From Ophiura sarsii (taxonomy: Eukaryota; Echinodermata; Ophiuroidea; Amphilepidida; Ophiuridae): a stretch of 64,000 bases of DNA. Under the pieces are notes generated by a model that searched no databases, was not told where the DNA came from, and saw only the letters and a program-made list of their open reading frames with translations. The position numbers and the translations under genes are program-made. The DNA is taken from assembly GCA_035610835.1 (NCBI GenBank), contig CM069448.1:12400462-12464461 (forward strand), read 5' to 3'. This document shows positions 1-11,141 of the stretch, piece by piece (within the stretch, counting starts at the first letter, position 1; each line of letters opens with the position of its first letter).

Positions 1-1402
1 TGGAAAATGTACCAATACATTTATATCTCACTTGATTTAGTACAAATAGATCATGAGGCAAATTTATACTTTCAGGAGCGAGCATAACTTAAGGGGGCAT
101 TCCCCCTGCCAAATGATTTTTGTTCCCATGCATCTAAAGTATGCATATATTTACTTTTTTTGTGGAAGAAGTTACTTCAAAATAGAACAAATGATGCACT
201 TTTTTATTTGAAAAAAAAATGATCAGAAATGTCCACACATTTTACAAACATTGTTCACAATTTTCATAAAATGTCCCAACAATTGGTTAAATACAAATTC
301 AAAAATTATGAGTTGGACCAACAGATAGGAGAGTTTAATTTTGAATTACATGATATTTTGTGGAGTAAGAGATTACCTGATGTAGCTTTTTGAGATAAAA
401 TTAAGACCATGTACAGAAAAAGCTGTATTATTCTCAATCCTTTCATATGATATCAGATTTCATGCCATGCTCATTATGTGCATGCAGTCTTACACCAATG
501 ACTTACTTTCCGTAAACACTTATGTAATAAGGTATATCATATGTTGTTATCAGTTACACTTCATTGTACTTTGAACAACGTTGACTGTTTTATTTAATAA
601 ACTCAATAGTATCTTGTGTATCATACATAACATCTTGTCTCGTTGTAATATATTAGACACACATAGCTTCAACAGAAAATACTGACTTAGCCGTCTCTGT
701 AATTTGAAAGTCACTGTTCCAACATAGGAAGAAGAATTCTTTGACGTTCTTCTGATCAAGGCTTTAAGAATCACTCATCTTATTAAGTCCACTTAAGAAG
801 AATTGTCACGTTTATGAAACAGGGCCCATAGAGAGTATAATGAAATTAGGAAGGTCACAGATGTGAGGAAGATGGCCCTCAGAGCAACATGCACTCTTGC
901 AAGGAATAATCCTTCTTAGAGATGGAAGTACAAAGACCAGAGGTGCAGACCTCTTACTAGGAATCCGAAACATTTACTTAAAATTTAGCACCTCGGCCAG
1001 TAGAAGTAAAATCAATTTAGTAAATGATTGACTTGTTATTTTATGTTATTCTACCAGCATTTTTGATAAGTTCAAGCAAAACATATTTTAAAAGTCAAGC
1101 AAAAGATTATTTATAAATTTATACTTGTCAGCAATTACTTGAGCTAGACCTTTTACTAGTCGCGGACCATTTAGTATTGCTTGACCTCTTGCTAGTTAAG
1201 TAATTGTTAGTGTTTATTTATTCGGCCCATTGTTCACATTTGCTCTTTATATACACAAAATAACACAACCTAACAAATGATAATAGTTGTAGATTGGACA
1301 TAATGTCACTCATACATTTTAATGTAAACTGAGTGACAAAAGAAACATCCATCACTTCCTTGCAAGGATACAAATTAACTCTTGTGAAAATGAACCATAT
1401 TT
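1..1402. other. Gene-free AT-rich DNA
   Basis: No reading frame longer than about 75 codons is convincing, and there are no recognisable domains. A weak inverted motif with CTAGNTNAAGTAATTG lies around 1130-1210. The stretch near 795-830, with the words CACGTTTATGAAACAGGGCCC, looks like transposon-derived sequence, but I cannot define its ends. Confidence 0.5.
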
Positions 1403-1410
1403 GTTCACAG

Positions 1411-1900
1411 CCCAGGGGGGCCAGTCAAACATAATGGTGTACACACGCGTGACCAAATTTTTTCCAGACACCCCCTAAACAAGTTTTATCCTGCAAGCAA
1501 AATTACCCCCTAAACAAGTTTTTAGCGCGCTTTCCTTGCAAATTTTGACCCCTAAACAAGTTCTTGCCAGAATATGACCCTAAACAAGTTTTGTCTATTT
1601 GCGATTATGACGCTGTAGAGACGAGTGACACACATGCATTCTCAAATTGGAAATGAGACGCTCAAAAGAAATCGCAAAAACGGGGATAACATTCTTCTGG
1701 GAACGGAGACAAAACAAGTTACCCTAAACACGTTCGACAGGTATTTTAAGCCACCCTTTTTCTTGAAAATCAGCGTTTTTGATACCCTTAACGCGTCACT
1801 CGCGTGACGCGTCCAACACTGAAAAAACACCCCTTTTTACGCGTTTTTTTGGTCACGCCTGTGTACACTATTATGTTTGACTGGCCCCCCCCCCCCCGGG
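1411..1900. mobile_element. hAT-type MITE with G/C-run termini
   Basis: This non-autonomous DNA transposon is 490 bp long. The ends are inverted: CCCAGGGGGGCCAGTCAAAC on the left matches the reverse complement of the right end (GTTTGACTGGCC, then a long C run and GGG) over about 45 bp with few mismatches. An exact 8-bp direct repeat GTTCACAG flanks it at 1403-1410 and 1901-1908, as expected for hAT transposase. The interior carries four degenerate copies of CCCTAAACAAGTTTT. There is no transposase frame, so it would have been moved by an enzyme encoded elsewhere. Confidence 0.85.
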
Positions 1901-2023
1901 GTTCACAGGTATACCACGATACACATGCCAATAGTCAAGAGATTGACTCAATCAGGAAAGATGAGCTCACCTTTTTTGCCTAAAGGTCAGGTCACCTTTC
2001 CTGCCTCAATGAGGTAGAATTGA

Positions 2024-2263
2024 CACTTTCCATGCGGCAGGCATTTGCAGACGACATTCCAAAACTTCACAAAATGTTTAAAAAATGTCAAAATTATTGA
2101 ATTTCATTACCATATTTGGAAACACCATGAAAAATGCATTGAAATAAGTACAAACATGCCTACAGTATTGATTCTGTAATCTTTAAGATAGACCTTGAAA
2201 GGTGTAAAATGTTTCTGAAAAATCTGTTTTGTATATGTAAAACCAATAGCAGCATGGAAAGTG
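2024..2263. mobile_element. TTAA-type MITE, copy 1
   Basis: A 240-bp element with terminal inverted repeats CACTTTCCATGCGGCA and TGCNNCATGGAAAGTG. It is flanked by TTGA (a decayed TTAA) on the left and TTAA on the right. A second copy with perfect TTAA flanks lies at 31268-31522. A TTAA target duplication is typical of piggyBac and Kolobok transposases. No coding sequence is present. Confidence 0.75.
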
Positions 2264-2516
2264 TTAACTATGCCTCATTCAAGCATTCAAATGGAACAGG
2301 CTGAGCAAATGTCGCAAAAGTAAAGGATCGCAAAATGATGCACACCTGTAAAGCAACATGCAGTGCCTGAGTCATTCTGCATATGGATGTTCTCTTTATC
2401 TGACTGCTGATTTTAAGGTCAGCCAAAATGATGATTCAAGTTTGTTTTATTGTTTTATTATCTTAAGTTTCAGGATATTGTAAAGAAACAAAATACAAAA
2501 AGAATTACCCTTTAAT

Positions 2517-3200
2517 ATTCCCGGGGTGCTCAGTGGTCATTACAAGGGGGTATTAGGCACGTCTAAGGACTTTCAAATAGTACCCTAAATAAGTAATTGC
2601 ATTAATGTGAAAAAGCATCCCCTAAACAAGTAATATCAGTATTTCCAATACCTTACAAAAGTAGTCAAACTATTCTGATACCCTAAACAAGTAGTCAAAA
2701 ATATGTTGATACCCTTTAAACCAAGCATGTGCAACCTTTTCTACCACACGGGCCGCATTGTGATTTTGAGATCTATTCACGGGCCGCAGTGATTGTCAAA
2801 CATTCCAAAACACGTCCGGAGGAGGAGTAATAGGGAGAGGGGAAGTCCATTGCTCATGAAATACCCGTTTCTCTTCTTGTAATTTCCTCTTTACACTCGC
2901 TGTTGCTACTGCAGCGCCATTTTAACCAGGATATTATTACGCAATCACGCCCTGAGTTTATATTTACTAAATGCAGCGTCACCCTACTAATTATAAGGGA
3001 GCACACCACTAAATCTATCCGCCATTTGTGTAAAACTAGAGAGTTCCAGTTAAAACGGGCCGCATCAATGGGAATTTTAGGATTGCTTCGCGGGCCGCAG
3101 ATTAGAGGTCGGCGGGCCGCATGTGGCCCGCGGGCCGCAGGTTGCACACGCTTGCTTTAAACTAAGCAAGTAATTTGTATAGCTTTTACAGAGTAATATA
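2517..3200. repeat. Older CCCTAAACAAGT-type repeat, interrupted
   Basis: The stretch 2517-2713 and the short continuation 3163-3200 share the words CCCTAAACAAGTA and ACCCTNTAAAC. They resemble the interior of the MITE at 1411-1900. The block is split by the hAT MITE at 2722-3154. Its outer boundaries are not clear from the sequence. Confidence 0.45.
2722..3154. mobile_element. hAT-type MITE with GGGCCGC-rich interior
   Basis: A 433-bp element with ends CAAGCATGTGCAACC and GGTTGCACACGCTTG (one mismatch as inverted repeats). It is flanked by an exact 8-bp duplication CTTTAAAC at 2714-2721 and 3155-3162. Subterminal GCGGGCCGC words resemble those of Charlie-like hAT elements. It has no transposase. 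The reading frames inside it are chance frames. Confidence 0.85.
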
Positions 3201-3206
3201 CAGGGT

Positions 3207-3750
3207 GTCCCTAAAAAAAGATGCATGTGTTCCATGTCATTGAACTTATTGATTACTCTTTATTTGGCTATATAATCTGAAGCATAATTGAGTTGGCTTT
3301 CAAATGCCGTTTATAGACGTTATTCATAATTGGCGCATTTACCTCAAAAGGGGGCCATGCTATTCAACTGAGCATGCTCAGTGCAATAAGTGCTTCGAAA
3401 ACTAGGCTAACGATGTAGCCGAGACGAGAGTGATGTAGTTTTTCAATGTGGTGAACTTTGCACTAATCATACAAAATGCTTCATACATCTGAGCTGTTCA
3501 ATATTTGACCTTATTACATTCGTTTGTGAACTAAACTTGAACGTATAAACTATGTATTTCACTAGTTTGAAATGAAATGTTTGATGGTAATCGACACCAT
3601 CTAAGGAAATGTAGAAGTTCACAGTTCATTACATTGCAGTAAAAGTATGGCATCGTATGTTTATCGAGTGTCTCCATTGTTAGACATGAAATCGCCAATT
3701 ATGAATTACGTCTATTACCTTGATTTTTTCCAAAAAAAATGAGGTCTTGT
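3207..3750. repeat. Degenerate inverted-repeat DNA
   Basis: The stretch begins with CAGGGTGTCCC, a mariner-like terminal word, but no matching right end was found. About 30 bp at 3312-3345 (core ATAGACGTTATTCATAATTG) recur inverted at 3688-3718. This is probably the remains of a foldback DNA transposon. Confidence 0.4.
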
Positions 3751-3889
3751 ATCTCTGCCGTTTCTTTCTTCATCATCATCATCTTCTTTCCGTCACCATC
3801 AACAAAATGCTTCTTCTCCTACAGTTTATACATGCTACAATCACCAGACTTGATCAGTAGGAACCTCTACCAGACCTTCATAAAGGTAC

Positions 3890-5215
3890 CTCATAGTATG
3901 GGGTCAAAGGTCACAGGGTTACTAGGAGACAAAACATGATTTTCCCTTAAAACGCCCTTGCAATTTAGTGAAGTGACCTAGGATCGTCAAAATTGTCAAC
4001 ATATTCCTTATGACCGTACGCATATAGTTGGGTTTTTTAAAATCAAAAAATATTTGGGGTCACTAGAGGTCAAAATATTGATTTTCTTACCATATCTCTT
4101 AAAAGGCTTCTTGTCTCAGAGGAAATGGCTGATGAATGTCAGAATTGGACAAAAGATTTCTTAGGACCATGCACAAACAGCAACCTCAGTGATTCAAATT
4201 GACGTGTCACTGGGATTCACTAGGAATCATTATACCTATACAGGGGAAATATTTAAGGCATGCTCCAATTTTGATCGGACTTTTTGAATCTCATGTCTTT
4301 TGATATGACAAGAAAAAATGTAAATGACCATCTTGGGGTCAAAGGTCAGAAAAGGGTCACTATGGGTCATTGAGCTATACAAGGGTAAATGTAGAACATG
4401 ATCTGATTTTGATCAGATTTGGTATCTTTTTCCTTTCGATAAGACAAGAAAAAAAGTTAATCATGAACTTTAGGTCAAAGATCAGGAAGGGGTCACTATG
4501 GGTCATTGAACTATACAGGTAAAATGTAGAACATGCTGTGATTTTGATCGGATTTTTTGCATCTTACGTCCCTTGATAAGACAAGAATAAAAGTTAATCA
4601 TGACCTTTGGGTCAACAGTCAAGAAGTGTCGCTAGGGGTCAAAACGCAATTTAGTGAAATGACCTAGGATTGTCAAAATTGGTCAACATATTCCTTATGA
4701 CTGTAGGCATATATAATAGTTCGGTTTTCACTAGGCGTCAAAACATGATTTTCACTTAAAATACCCTTGCTCCTTATCGAAATGAGCCAGGTCCGTCATA
4801 ATCGATCATCATATTCATTATGACCGTATATATAAATCATACTCATTATGACCGTATATATAAATCATACTCCGGTTTTTTAAATATAAACATATTTAGG
4901 GTCACTAGGGGTCAAAATGTCAATGTTCACTCCTCTCACTCAAAATACTTCTGGTCTCAGAGGAAATGACTGATAACCTACAGAATTGGTCAATGGATTC
5001 CTTTGTTCCATGCTCATAGGGGTCTTCTGCAATTAAAATTGACATGTTAAATGGGGTCACTAGGGAACATTGACCTATACATGGGGTAAAACTTAAGACA
5101 TACTCCAATTTTGATTGGATTTGATGCATATGATCTCTTTTCATGACAAGAAAAGTCAATAATGACCTGAGGGTCAAATGTCAGGAAGAAAATAAATCAA
5201 GGTTGCCTGGTCTTT
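3890..5215. repeat. Degenerate tandem array with AGGTCA direct repeats
   Basis: Units of roughly 130-140 bp recur several times. Landmarks are GGGTCACTATGGGTCATTGA, TTTTGATCGGATTTTTTG and ATAAGACAAGAA at about 4340, 4475 and 4610, and again near 5050-5180. A second unit type (GACCTAGGATNGTCAAAAT, ATTCCTTATGACCGTA) recurs at 3970, 4665 and 4780. The array contains perfect or near-perfect direct repeats of AGGTCA/GGGTCA with one base between them at 3901-3913, 4336-4348 and 4472-4484. No gene is visible. Confidence 0.6.
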
Positions 5216-5659
5216 GACCATAGCAATATCTAGTTTGAATTTGTGTTTAATTGTATTAATCTAAAAATATGTTTAATCTATACAACGAGCGCTCAAATTT
5301 ATGCATGTGCCACTTTTGTGTTTTTGCAGAGACGCACAATTTAGAGACGAGATATCTCAGTATTCAGTGTGCTGAGCACCATCGTCGAATTTTTAGATTG
5401 GACGAAACAGCGTTAATATTAAAGCTGTTATTAATTGGTTTTGGCCAATGAAAGGGATTGTATCAACATTTGTTTGGACAGTTTTATCAAAGAATTTCTA
5501 ATTGGATGAGTCAATAAGACATCCAGGTTTATTCTAGCTTTCAACCAATGCTAATGATTGTTTGAGTCGCGCTTCATTGTTGATAATGTATGATGGTGTA
5601 TTATTTGTATTCGATTGCCGTCGTGACAGCGAATGGAAATAAATTTAATTAGTTGTGAT
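5216..5659. other. Gene-free stretch
   Basis: I see no credible gene and no repeat structure with definable ends here. Confidence 0.4.
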
Positions 5660-6893
5660 CACATGTGTATACCACTCCACCATAGTCTGGGTCATTCGGT
5701 GTATTTACTTTTCGCTCGTTGGTTTTATTGACATAAATCCTTATAGACAACCATTAACAATTTACAAAGGAAATGGGCGGAGTAGTTTTTTCGAGATCTG
5801 TCACCTTAAACGATCCATAAGGGTGAGAATCAATGACCTCATTCATGGTGCCTGGTACTTGTAATATTCTTATTCACGCAGTAAATGTACACAAATAAAT
5901 ATGGGAGCCTCACTCAGAGAAATACTTGTAATCCTTTATTTCTATTCTAAGTAACCATTGTATAAGCGTCTTATCTTGACCACGCACTATAGAGTTCTGC
6001 CTGTCCACGTGGCTCGAACAATCATGTCAAAGTTCAAGTGTCTAGTTTCAGATGCCAGGTATCATCGTCCGATACGCGGTGTCCAGTAACATGAGGATAC
6101 TACATCCCTCCCTTTTTCCAAAAAGTGCATTTAACTATTATTATTTGAGAAGAGTAAACATATCAATACCAATCAAAGATTATAGTTCACACAGTTAATA
6201 ATAATGAGATTCCATCAATAACAATCACGCGTCACAGTAGAATATAATAACACAGTCATCATGTCATTGTAACGTTACCAAGAATAGCTCCACGAAGAAA
6301 TCATCACAAAGAGGTATCTACTAAAGCATCAGTATCACGATTCACGAAGAAAGTTCATGTCCACTAAGGGCTGTAATCGATTCACGAAGAAAGTTCATGT
6401 CCGTGTCCACTAAGGGCTGTAATTTGTCTCACGTGTCCCAAACGATTTACCACGAAATGTTCCGGTCCACTAAGCTTAAGGAGTTGTAAATCACGAAGAA
6501 AATAGTCAGATTCAGTTTCACAAACATGACAAGGATGTACATCCACGAAGAATATCACGACGATCAAGATGTTCCCCAAAGTGCTATAACGCTTGGATAC
6601 ATGTACACACATATATTCTAGTATCACAAAGATTTCCATACCCGAATACTAATATCAGGAACATTCGGCTTCACGAAGATTTATACACGAAGAATGGTAA
6701 TTTCACACAGAGTTATCCACGACGAATGTTTATTTCACACAGTTATCACGAAGATTTGAACACAAAGCATTATAACGAAGATCGCTTGGTTACGAAAGAG
6801 TTTTACACAAAATAGTAACATCAAAAATACCACACAGCGCCGCGCCATTCACACTCTCTTAGTATCCTCATGTTACTGGACAGTACTGACATG
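5660..6893. repeat. Dispersed ~200-bp repeat, copy 1 (interrupted)
   Basis: Positions 5660-5859 plus 6883-6893 match 31623-31828 at about 98 percent. The copy is interrupted after GGTACT by an LTR-type insertion. Read on the minus strand, the other copy has an uninterrupted frame of about 65 codons. This copy has a stop in that frame from a single base change near 5757. It could be a remnant of a transposon coding exon. I do not recognise the protein. Confidence 0.6.
5860..6882 (-). mobile_element. Aberrant short LTR element
   Basis: The element has TG...CA ends and an exact 5-bp target duplication GTACT (5855-5859 and 6883-6887). The empty site is seen in the other copy of the host repeat near 31815. 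On the minus strand a purine tract GGAAAAAGGGAGGGA (6105-6119) directly precedes a 245-bp LTR (5860-6104). The opposite end should carry the matching 5' LTR. It instead ends with about 23 bp of the LTR start in inverted orientation (6860-6882). The interior has about eleven copies of CACGAAGA and no coding capacity. Confidence 0.65.
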
Positions 6894-6984
6894 GAGTATG
6901 GAAGGATTTCATTTTCGCTTGTAGGAACAAAATTCGGAGAAAAACCTTTTTTTTAAATATCAAAAATATAATTTTAAAAGAATT

Positions 6985-7252
6985 GTTTAAGTTTTTGAAT
7001 TTTGAATTTGAATTTTGAATTACACGCGGCGGCGGCGAATAGAGCGTGGAAATGGGGGTGGGGTGGAAGTAATCGGAACTTGAATTACGGGAGGGGTATT
7101 GAAGTAAGCAGAACTTGAATTACCGGGGGGTGGTGTGGAAGTAAACATAACTTGAATTACGGTGGGGGAGGGGTGGAAGTAAGCAAAACTTTAATTACGG
7201 GGGAGGGGTGGAATTCAAAATTCAAAATTCAAAAACTTGAATTCAAAATCAT
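6985..7252. repeat. Minisatellite bracketed by an inverted repeat
   Basis: Four units of about 38 bp (GGGAGGGGTGGAAGTAAGC followed by AGAACTTGAATTAC) occupy 7045-7205. On the left are copies of GAATTTTGAATT and on the right copies of AATTCAAAATTC, so the whole block could fold into a stem with the minisatellite in the loop. No gene is present between 6894 and 7402. Confidence 0.65.
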
Positions 7253-7402
7253 AAAAGAATAAAAAAAGACAAATTACATATATTTATAATCCTCCAATTA
7301 GTCCTACTTTGCTGAACGTCAAATTGACTGGAATTTATTTATATTTCATGTCACATCACACCCATCTCGATTCTAAAAACCACCATTCCCGCCGGAACAC
7401 AC

Positions 7403-9058
7403 TGTCACGTGCAAGATGGAATAGGCACAGTGTGGCATGTTAACTAAGCTGTTGTGCTGAATTCGTATTCAAGAAGATAAAAAAAGACAGTAAATAGAGT
7501 TCACAATTTATTTATCATGATTATTTCTTGAACCAATAATGACAATAACAGTATATACAATAACAATACACAATGTTTCATATGACCAGATTAATCATAC
7601 ATACATTTATACAATAATATTATCCCAATGAATTGTACACCCAGAGCTCTTGCGCACGCGTTCGTATACTTCGTTGTGCTGCATACATGTAAACACTCAC
7701 GGTACCGTCGTCATCAAGTTCGCGAAAGTTCGATCTATTTGTAATGTTGTTCCTCCTTGTTGTTGGACCTCCTAGTGTTGTTATTACTGTGGGACGGTTA
7801 TCGCCGACAGTTGCTCCAACAGTTAGTTGTTACAGTTCTAGTTGTTACAGTTCTAGTTGTTACAGTTCTAGTTGTTACAGTTCTAGTTGTTACAGTTCTA
7901 GTTGTTACAGTTCTAGTTGTTACAGTTCTAGATGTTAGATAAACCATTATCTTTTAAAAACGGCTGTATAGAAAACATACAGTGACTTTTATGAATACCA
8001 GTCCTAATTATATGTGAGAGTTATGTAGCATATATCAAATAACTCATTTTAAAACATTGTTCAATTATATTGAACGAGCACAATTAATGATAATAAGTTA
8101 TGAAACACACAAGACTAGATAACTTATGATCCTAGTAAATTAACTATCACTGGTTGAATTGTGTATCATATAAAATGCATTACACAATGATAATGAATAA
8201 ACAATGTTGAGGAACCTTACATGTTGTGTATCATCAAAATGCATTACACAGTTATAAACCAACATTGGTTAATGAATTTTGAGTATCATTATGCATTACA
8301 TACAGTAGTTACAAATAAACACTGGTTGATGCAACTCTGGTTGTGTATCATTAAAATGCATTACACAATTAAAAACAACGTACATAATTGAAAACACAAA
8401 TCATATTTTGTTTCTTATCAAAATCGATATTGCATTAAATAAACAAATCTTTGTTTCTTCCAATGTACAAAAACAACATAATTGAAAACACAAATCAAGT
8501 TTTGTTTCATATCAAAATTGTTATCACATTGAATACAAAATCTCTGCTTCATTGAGTACAAAATATTATACAATAAGAATTTACTTACACATGAATCCTT
8601 TGTAAATAAACTTTACATTATTCTCTCTGGCAGTGGCATATAAACACAAACTCCAGACTAAATCACCATAGATTTATTTAGTTGCATTCTATCTCATCTG
8701 TAACATTGTATCACTTTAAATCAATCTGCATTATTAATTTCCCGCAGTGTAGTAACAGAATGAGGAACTACCAAAACCTATAGGTCTTAACCTCTTGATG
8801 GTTAGAAGATGACTGCCCCAAATATCATGTCATAAGAATAAAAAATGATATCATAGCCATATTGCGATTGGCTGAAACTCAAATATAAATAAGCTGTGAT
8901 TGGATAAACTAGAGTTACTTAAAAACAAATTGGTAGAGTTAACACATCACAATAATGTTGACTGTTTAGCGTGCATGGTTGGTTATGGGATCACCCTTGA
9001 AGTCCTTAAAATAGATAAGTATAGGACACTACACATGTTTAACCTTTTATATGCGACA
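7403..9058 (-). repeat. 3' LTR of the gypsy element (intact)
   Basis: A 1,656-bp LTR whose boundaries are set by the CACAC duplication on the left and by the end of similarity to 29787-31217 on the right. Internal features are seven 15-bp tandem units GTTGTTACAGTTCTA (about 7825-7931), four roughly 60-bp units built on TGTGTATCAT and ATGCATTACACA (8155-8375), and two roughly 80-bp AT-rich units (8380-8545). The reading frames across the 15-bp repeats are artefacts of the repeat. Confidence 0.9.
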
Positions 9059-9064
9059 TTTAAC

Positions 9065-9100
<36 letters not shown>
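9059..9100 (-). promoter_or_regulatory. Probable polypurine tract region
   Basis: On the minus strand a run of 35 G residues (9066-9100), followed by AGTTAAA, directly precedes the 3' LTR. This is where plus-strand DNA synthesis is primed in LTR elements. The length of the G run is unusual and may have expanded since insertion or be mis-sized in assembly. Confidence 0.55.
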
Positions 9101-9265
9101 TTTAAGGAAAATGTTGCAAACATTTTTCACTTAACTTAAAGTTTGACTCATGGTTATGTACTATCTAGTTTTCCTATACACAATCTTACCTTTTCACCTC
9201 TCATCCTGAGACTATGTGCACTTAAAAGTAGTAGAAAGATATGTATACTTACACTAACTATAATT

Positions 9266-10984
9266 CTACTCAGTTGACCTACTTAGATAATCTGCCCCAA
9301 CGTCTACTGCTAGACTTTCTTTCTCCATCACCGAGTAGTTTCGTTGTGCTTTGTTGAGCTTCTTGCTGGCGTAAGCAATAGGAAATTTCTCTCCGTCAAA
9401 TTCCTGAAGTAAAACTGCACCAATTCCAACTTCAGATGCATCTGTTCTGAGGATGAATTGTCGGTTGATATCAGGTAGATGGAGGATGGGTGACTGAGTC
9501 AATTTTGCTTTCAGTGTCTTGAATGCTAATTCTTGGCTGTCATCCCAATTAATCCTGTTTGGTTCTCCTTTCTTGGTTCTGTCAGTAAGAGGAGATGCTA
9601 TGGCAGCAAAGTTTGGTATGAAGGACCTGTAGTAGTTGAGTAACCCAAGTAGAGAACGTACTTGTGTCTTAGTCTGTGGCCTAGGAGCATCTTTGATTGC
9701 TTCAAGCTTGCTTGGATTAGGCTGCGGCTGACCATGACCTACGACGTGCCCTAAGAACTCCACTCTGTCGTATCCTACATAACACTTTGATGGTCTTGCT
9801 GTCATGTTAGCGTTTCTCAATCTCTCAAACACTTCTGCCAGTTTCTCAACATGCTCTTCCCAAGTTGGTGTATGGATAAGAATATCGTCTATATAGTTGT
9901 CCACACACTGTATTCCTCTCAATAATTTTCTCATAATTCGACTGAATGAAGCTGAAGAGTTTACCAAACCAAAGGCCATCACTTTAAACTGGTATAGACC
10001 GTCGTGCGTGATAAAAGCAGTCAGTGGTTTTGCATCTTCGCTTAATGGCACCTGCCAATAGCCTTTACTCAAGTCGATTTTTGTAAAGAACTTGTCATTG
10101 GCTAGTTTTGAAAATATCTCATCCTGAACTGGTGTTGGTTCTGCATCGAAAACTGTAATTTGATTAAGTTTCCTCATGTCGGCACACACCCGGTTTGTTC
10201 CGTCAGGTTTAACGACAATGCACAATGGCGATGCATACGGACTATCAGATTCTTCAATAACTCCCATCTCTAACATCGTCTTCACTTCCTTTTTGATTGT
10301 CTCGCGTAAAGCATGTGGTACTGGATAAGGTCGACTACTGACAGGTTTGTTGTCTGTTAACTTGATGTCATGAAAACCCAATTTTGATCTTCCTGGAACA
10401 TCAACCAGTTGACTGTCATATTCAGTTAACAGTTGTTTCACCTGTCGTGGTTGGTCGTTTGACAAATCACCACACACATGGACATCTGACGCTGTCTCGG
10501 TCTGCTTAAAAACTGGAAGTTGCAGCAAGTTGTCATTAGTCATAGACCTTTCACATCCAGTAGTCACGTCATCTAGGTCTTCATCATTCTCAATAACCGA
10601 TGCACATGCTAACTCGAAGAGACCAGCCGTTACATCTGCCAATGGTTCGTCTTGACCTCTTCTGTAGTATTTCTTTAGCATATTTGCATGGAAGGTTTTT
10701 GCTTTGTTTCCAAGATTTATCTTGTAATCCAAGTCGCTCTTCTTCTCTATCACTGTAAATGGACCCTTCCAATGCATCAATAATTTGTTCTTGTCGGTTG
10801 GCAGTAACAGAAGCACCTCATCACCAACTTTAAACTTTCTTGACTTTGCACCTTTGTTGTAATGAGCTTTGTATCTCTTTTGTGCCTTCTGTAGTTCTGC
10901 TCTCGCCAACTCACACGTCTTTTGAAGTCTTTCTTGAAGATCCAACACATACTGATAAGTTGTCTTCGTCTCAGTCTCTTCCAC
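9266..10984 (-). CDS. Gypsy pol 3' part: integrase C-terminus, RT, RNase H
   Basis: This 572-codon frame continues the pol reading frame after a frameshift. Residues 50-105 form the integrase C-terminal region with a GPF motif (WKGPFTV). Reverse transcriptase spans about 205-400, with the first catalytic Asp at 304 (KIDLSKGYWQ) and YIDD at 364-367. The connection and RNase H follow, with Asp515 in TDAS and the EKE motif near 554-556. After residue 560 the sequence jumps to GADYLSRS, so most of the second half of RNase H, including its third catalytic Asp, is missing in frame. The listed start is only the first Met of the open frame; the protein would be part of a gag-pol polyprotein. RT lies downstream of integrase, the reverse of ordinary gypsy elements. 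Confidence 0.9.
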   Translation of the reverse strand: MEETETKTTYQYVLDLQERLQKTCELARAELQKAQKRYKAHYNKGAKSRKFKVGDEVLLLLPTDKNKLLMHWKGPFTVIEKKSDLDYKINLGNKAKTFHANMLKKYYRRGQDEPLADVTAGLFELACASVIENDEDLDDVTTGCERSMTNDNLLQLPVFKQTETASDVHVCGDLSNDQPRQVKQLLTEYDSQLVDVPGRSKLGFHDIKLTDNKPVSSRPYPVPHALRETIKKEVKTMLEMGVIEESDSPYASPLCIVVKPDGTNRVCADMRKLNQITVFDAEPTPVQDEIFSKLANDKFFTKIDLSKGYWQVPLSEDAKPLTAFITHDGLYQFKVMAFGLVNSSASFSRIMRKLLRGIQCVDNYIDDILIHTPTWEEHVEKLAEVFERLRNANMTARPSKCYVGYDRVEFLGHVVGHGQPQPNPSKLEAIKDAPRPQTKTQVRSLLGLLNYYRSFIPNFAAIASPLTDRTKKGEPNRINWDDSQELAFKTLKAKLTQSPILHLPDINRQFILRTDASEVGIGAVLLQEFDGEKFPIAYASKKLNKAQRNYSVMEKESLAVDVGADYLSRSTE

Positions 10985-11141
10985 TTCATCTGTCCAAAGC
11001 TCCTTTAATATAGCAAGTGGACCCCGTACTGATCTTCCATAAAGTAGCTCAAATGGAGAAAAGCCAGTGCTAGCTTGTGGTGTTTCTCGATACGCAAAGA
11101 GCAGCGCATTAACATATCTATCCCAATCTTGAGGACGCTCT

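Noticed and set aside
7825..7931. CRISPR-like array
   Set aside because: The 15-bp units are directly adjacent with no spacers, and the DNA is eukaryotic.
7744..7942. Small proteins of repeated Ser-Cys-Tyr or Val-Leu-Thr
   Set aside because: They are translations of the 15-bp LTR tandem repeat, present identically in both LTR copies.
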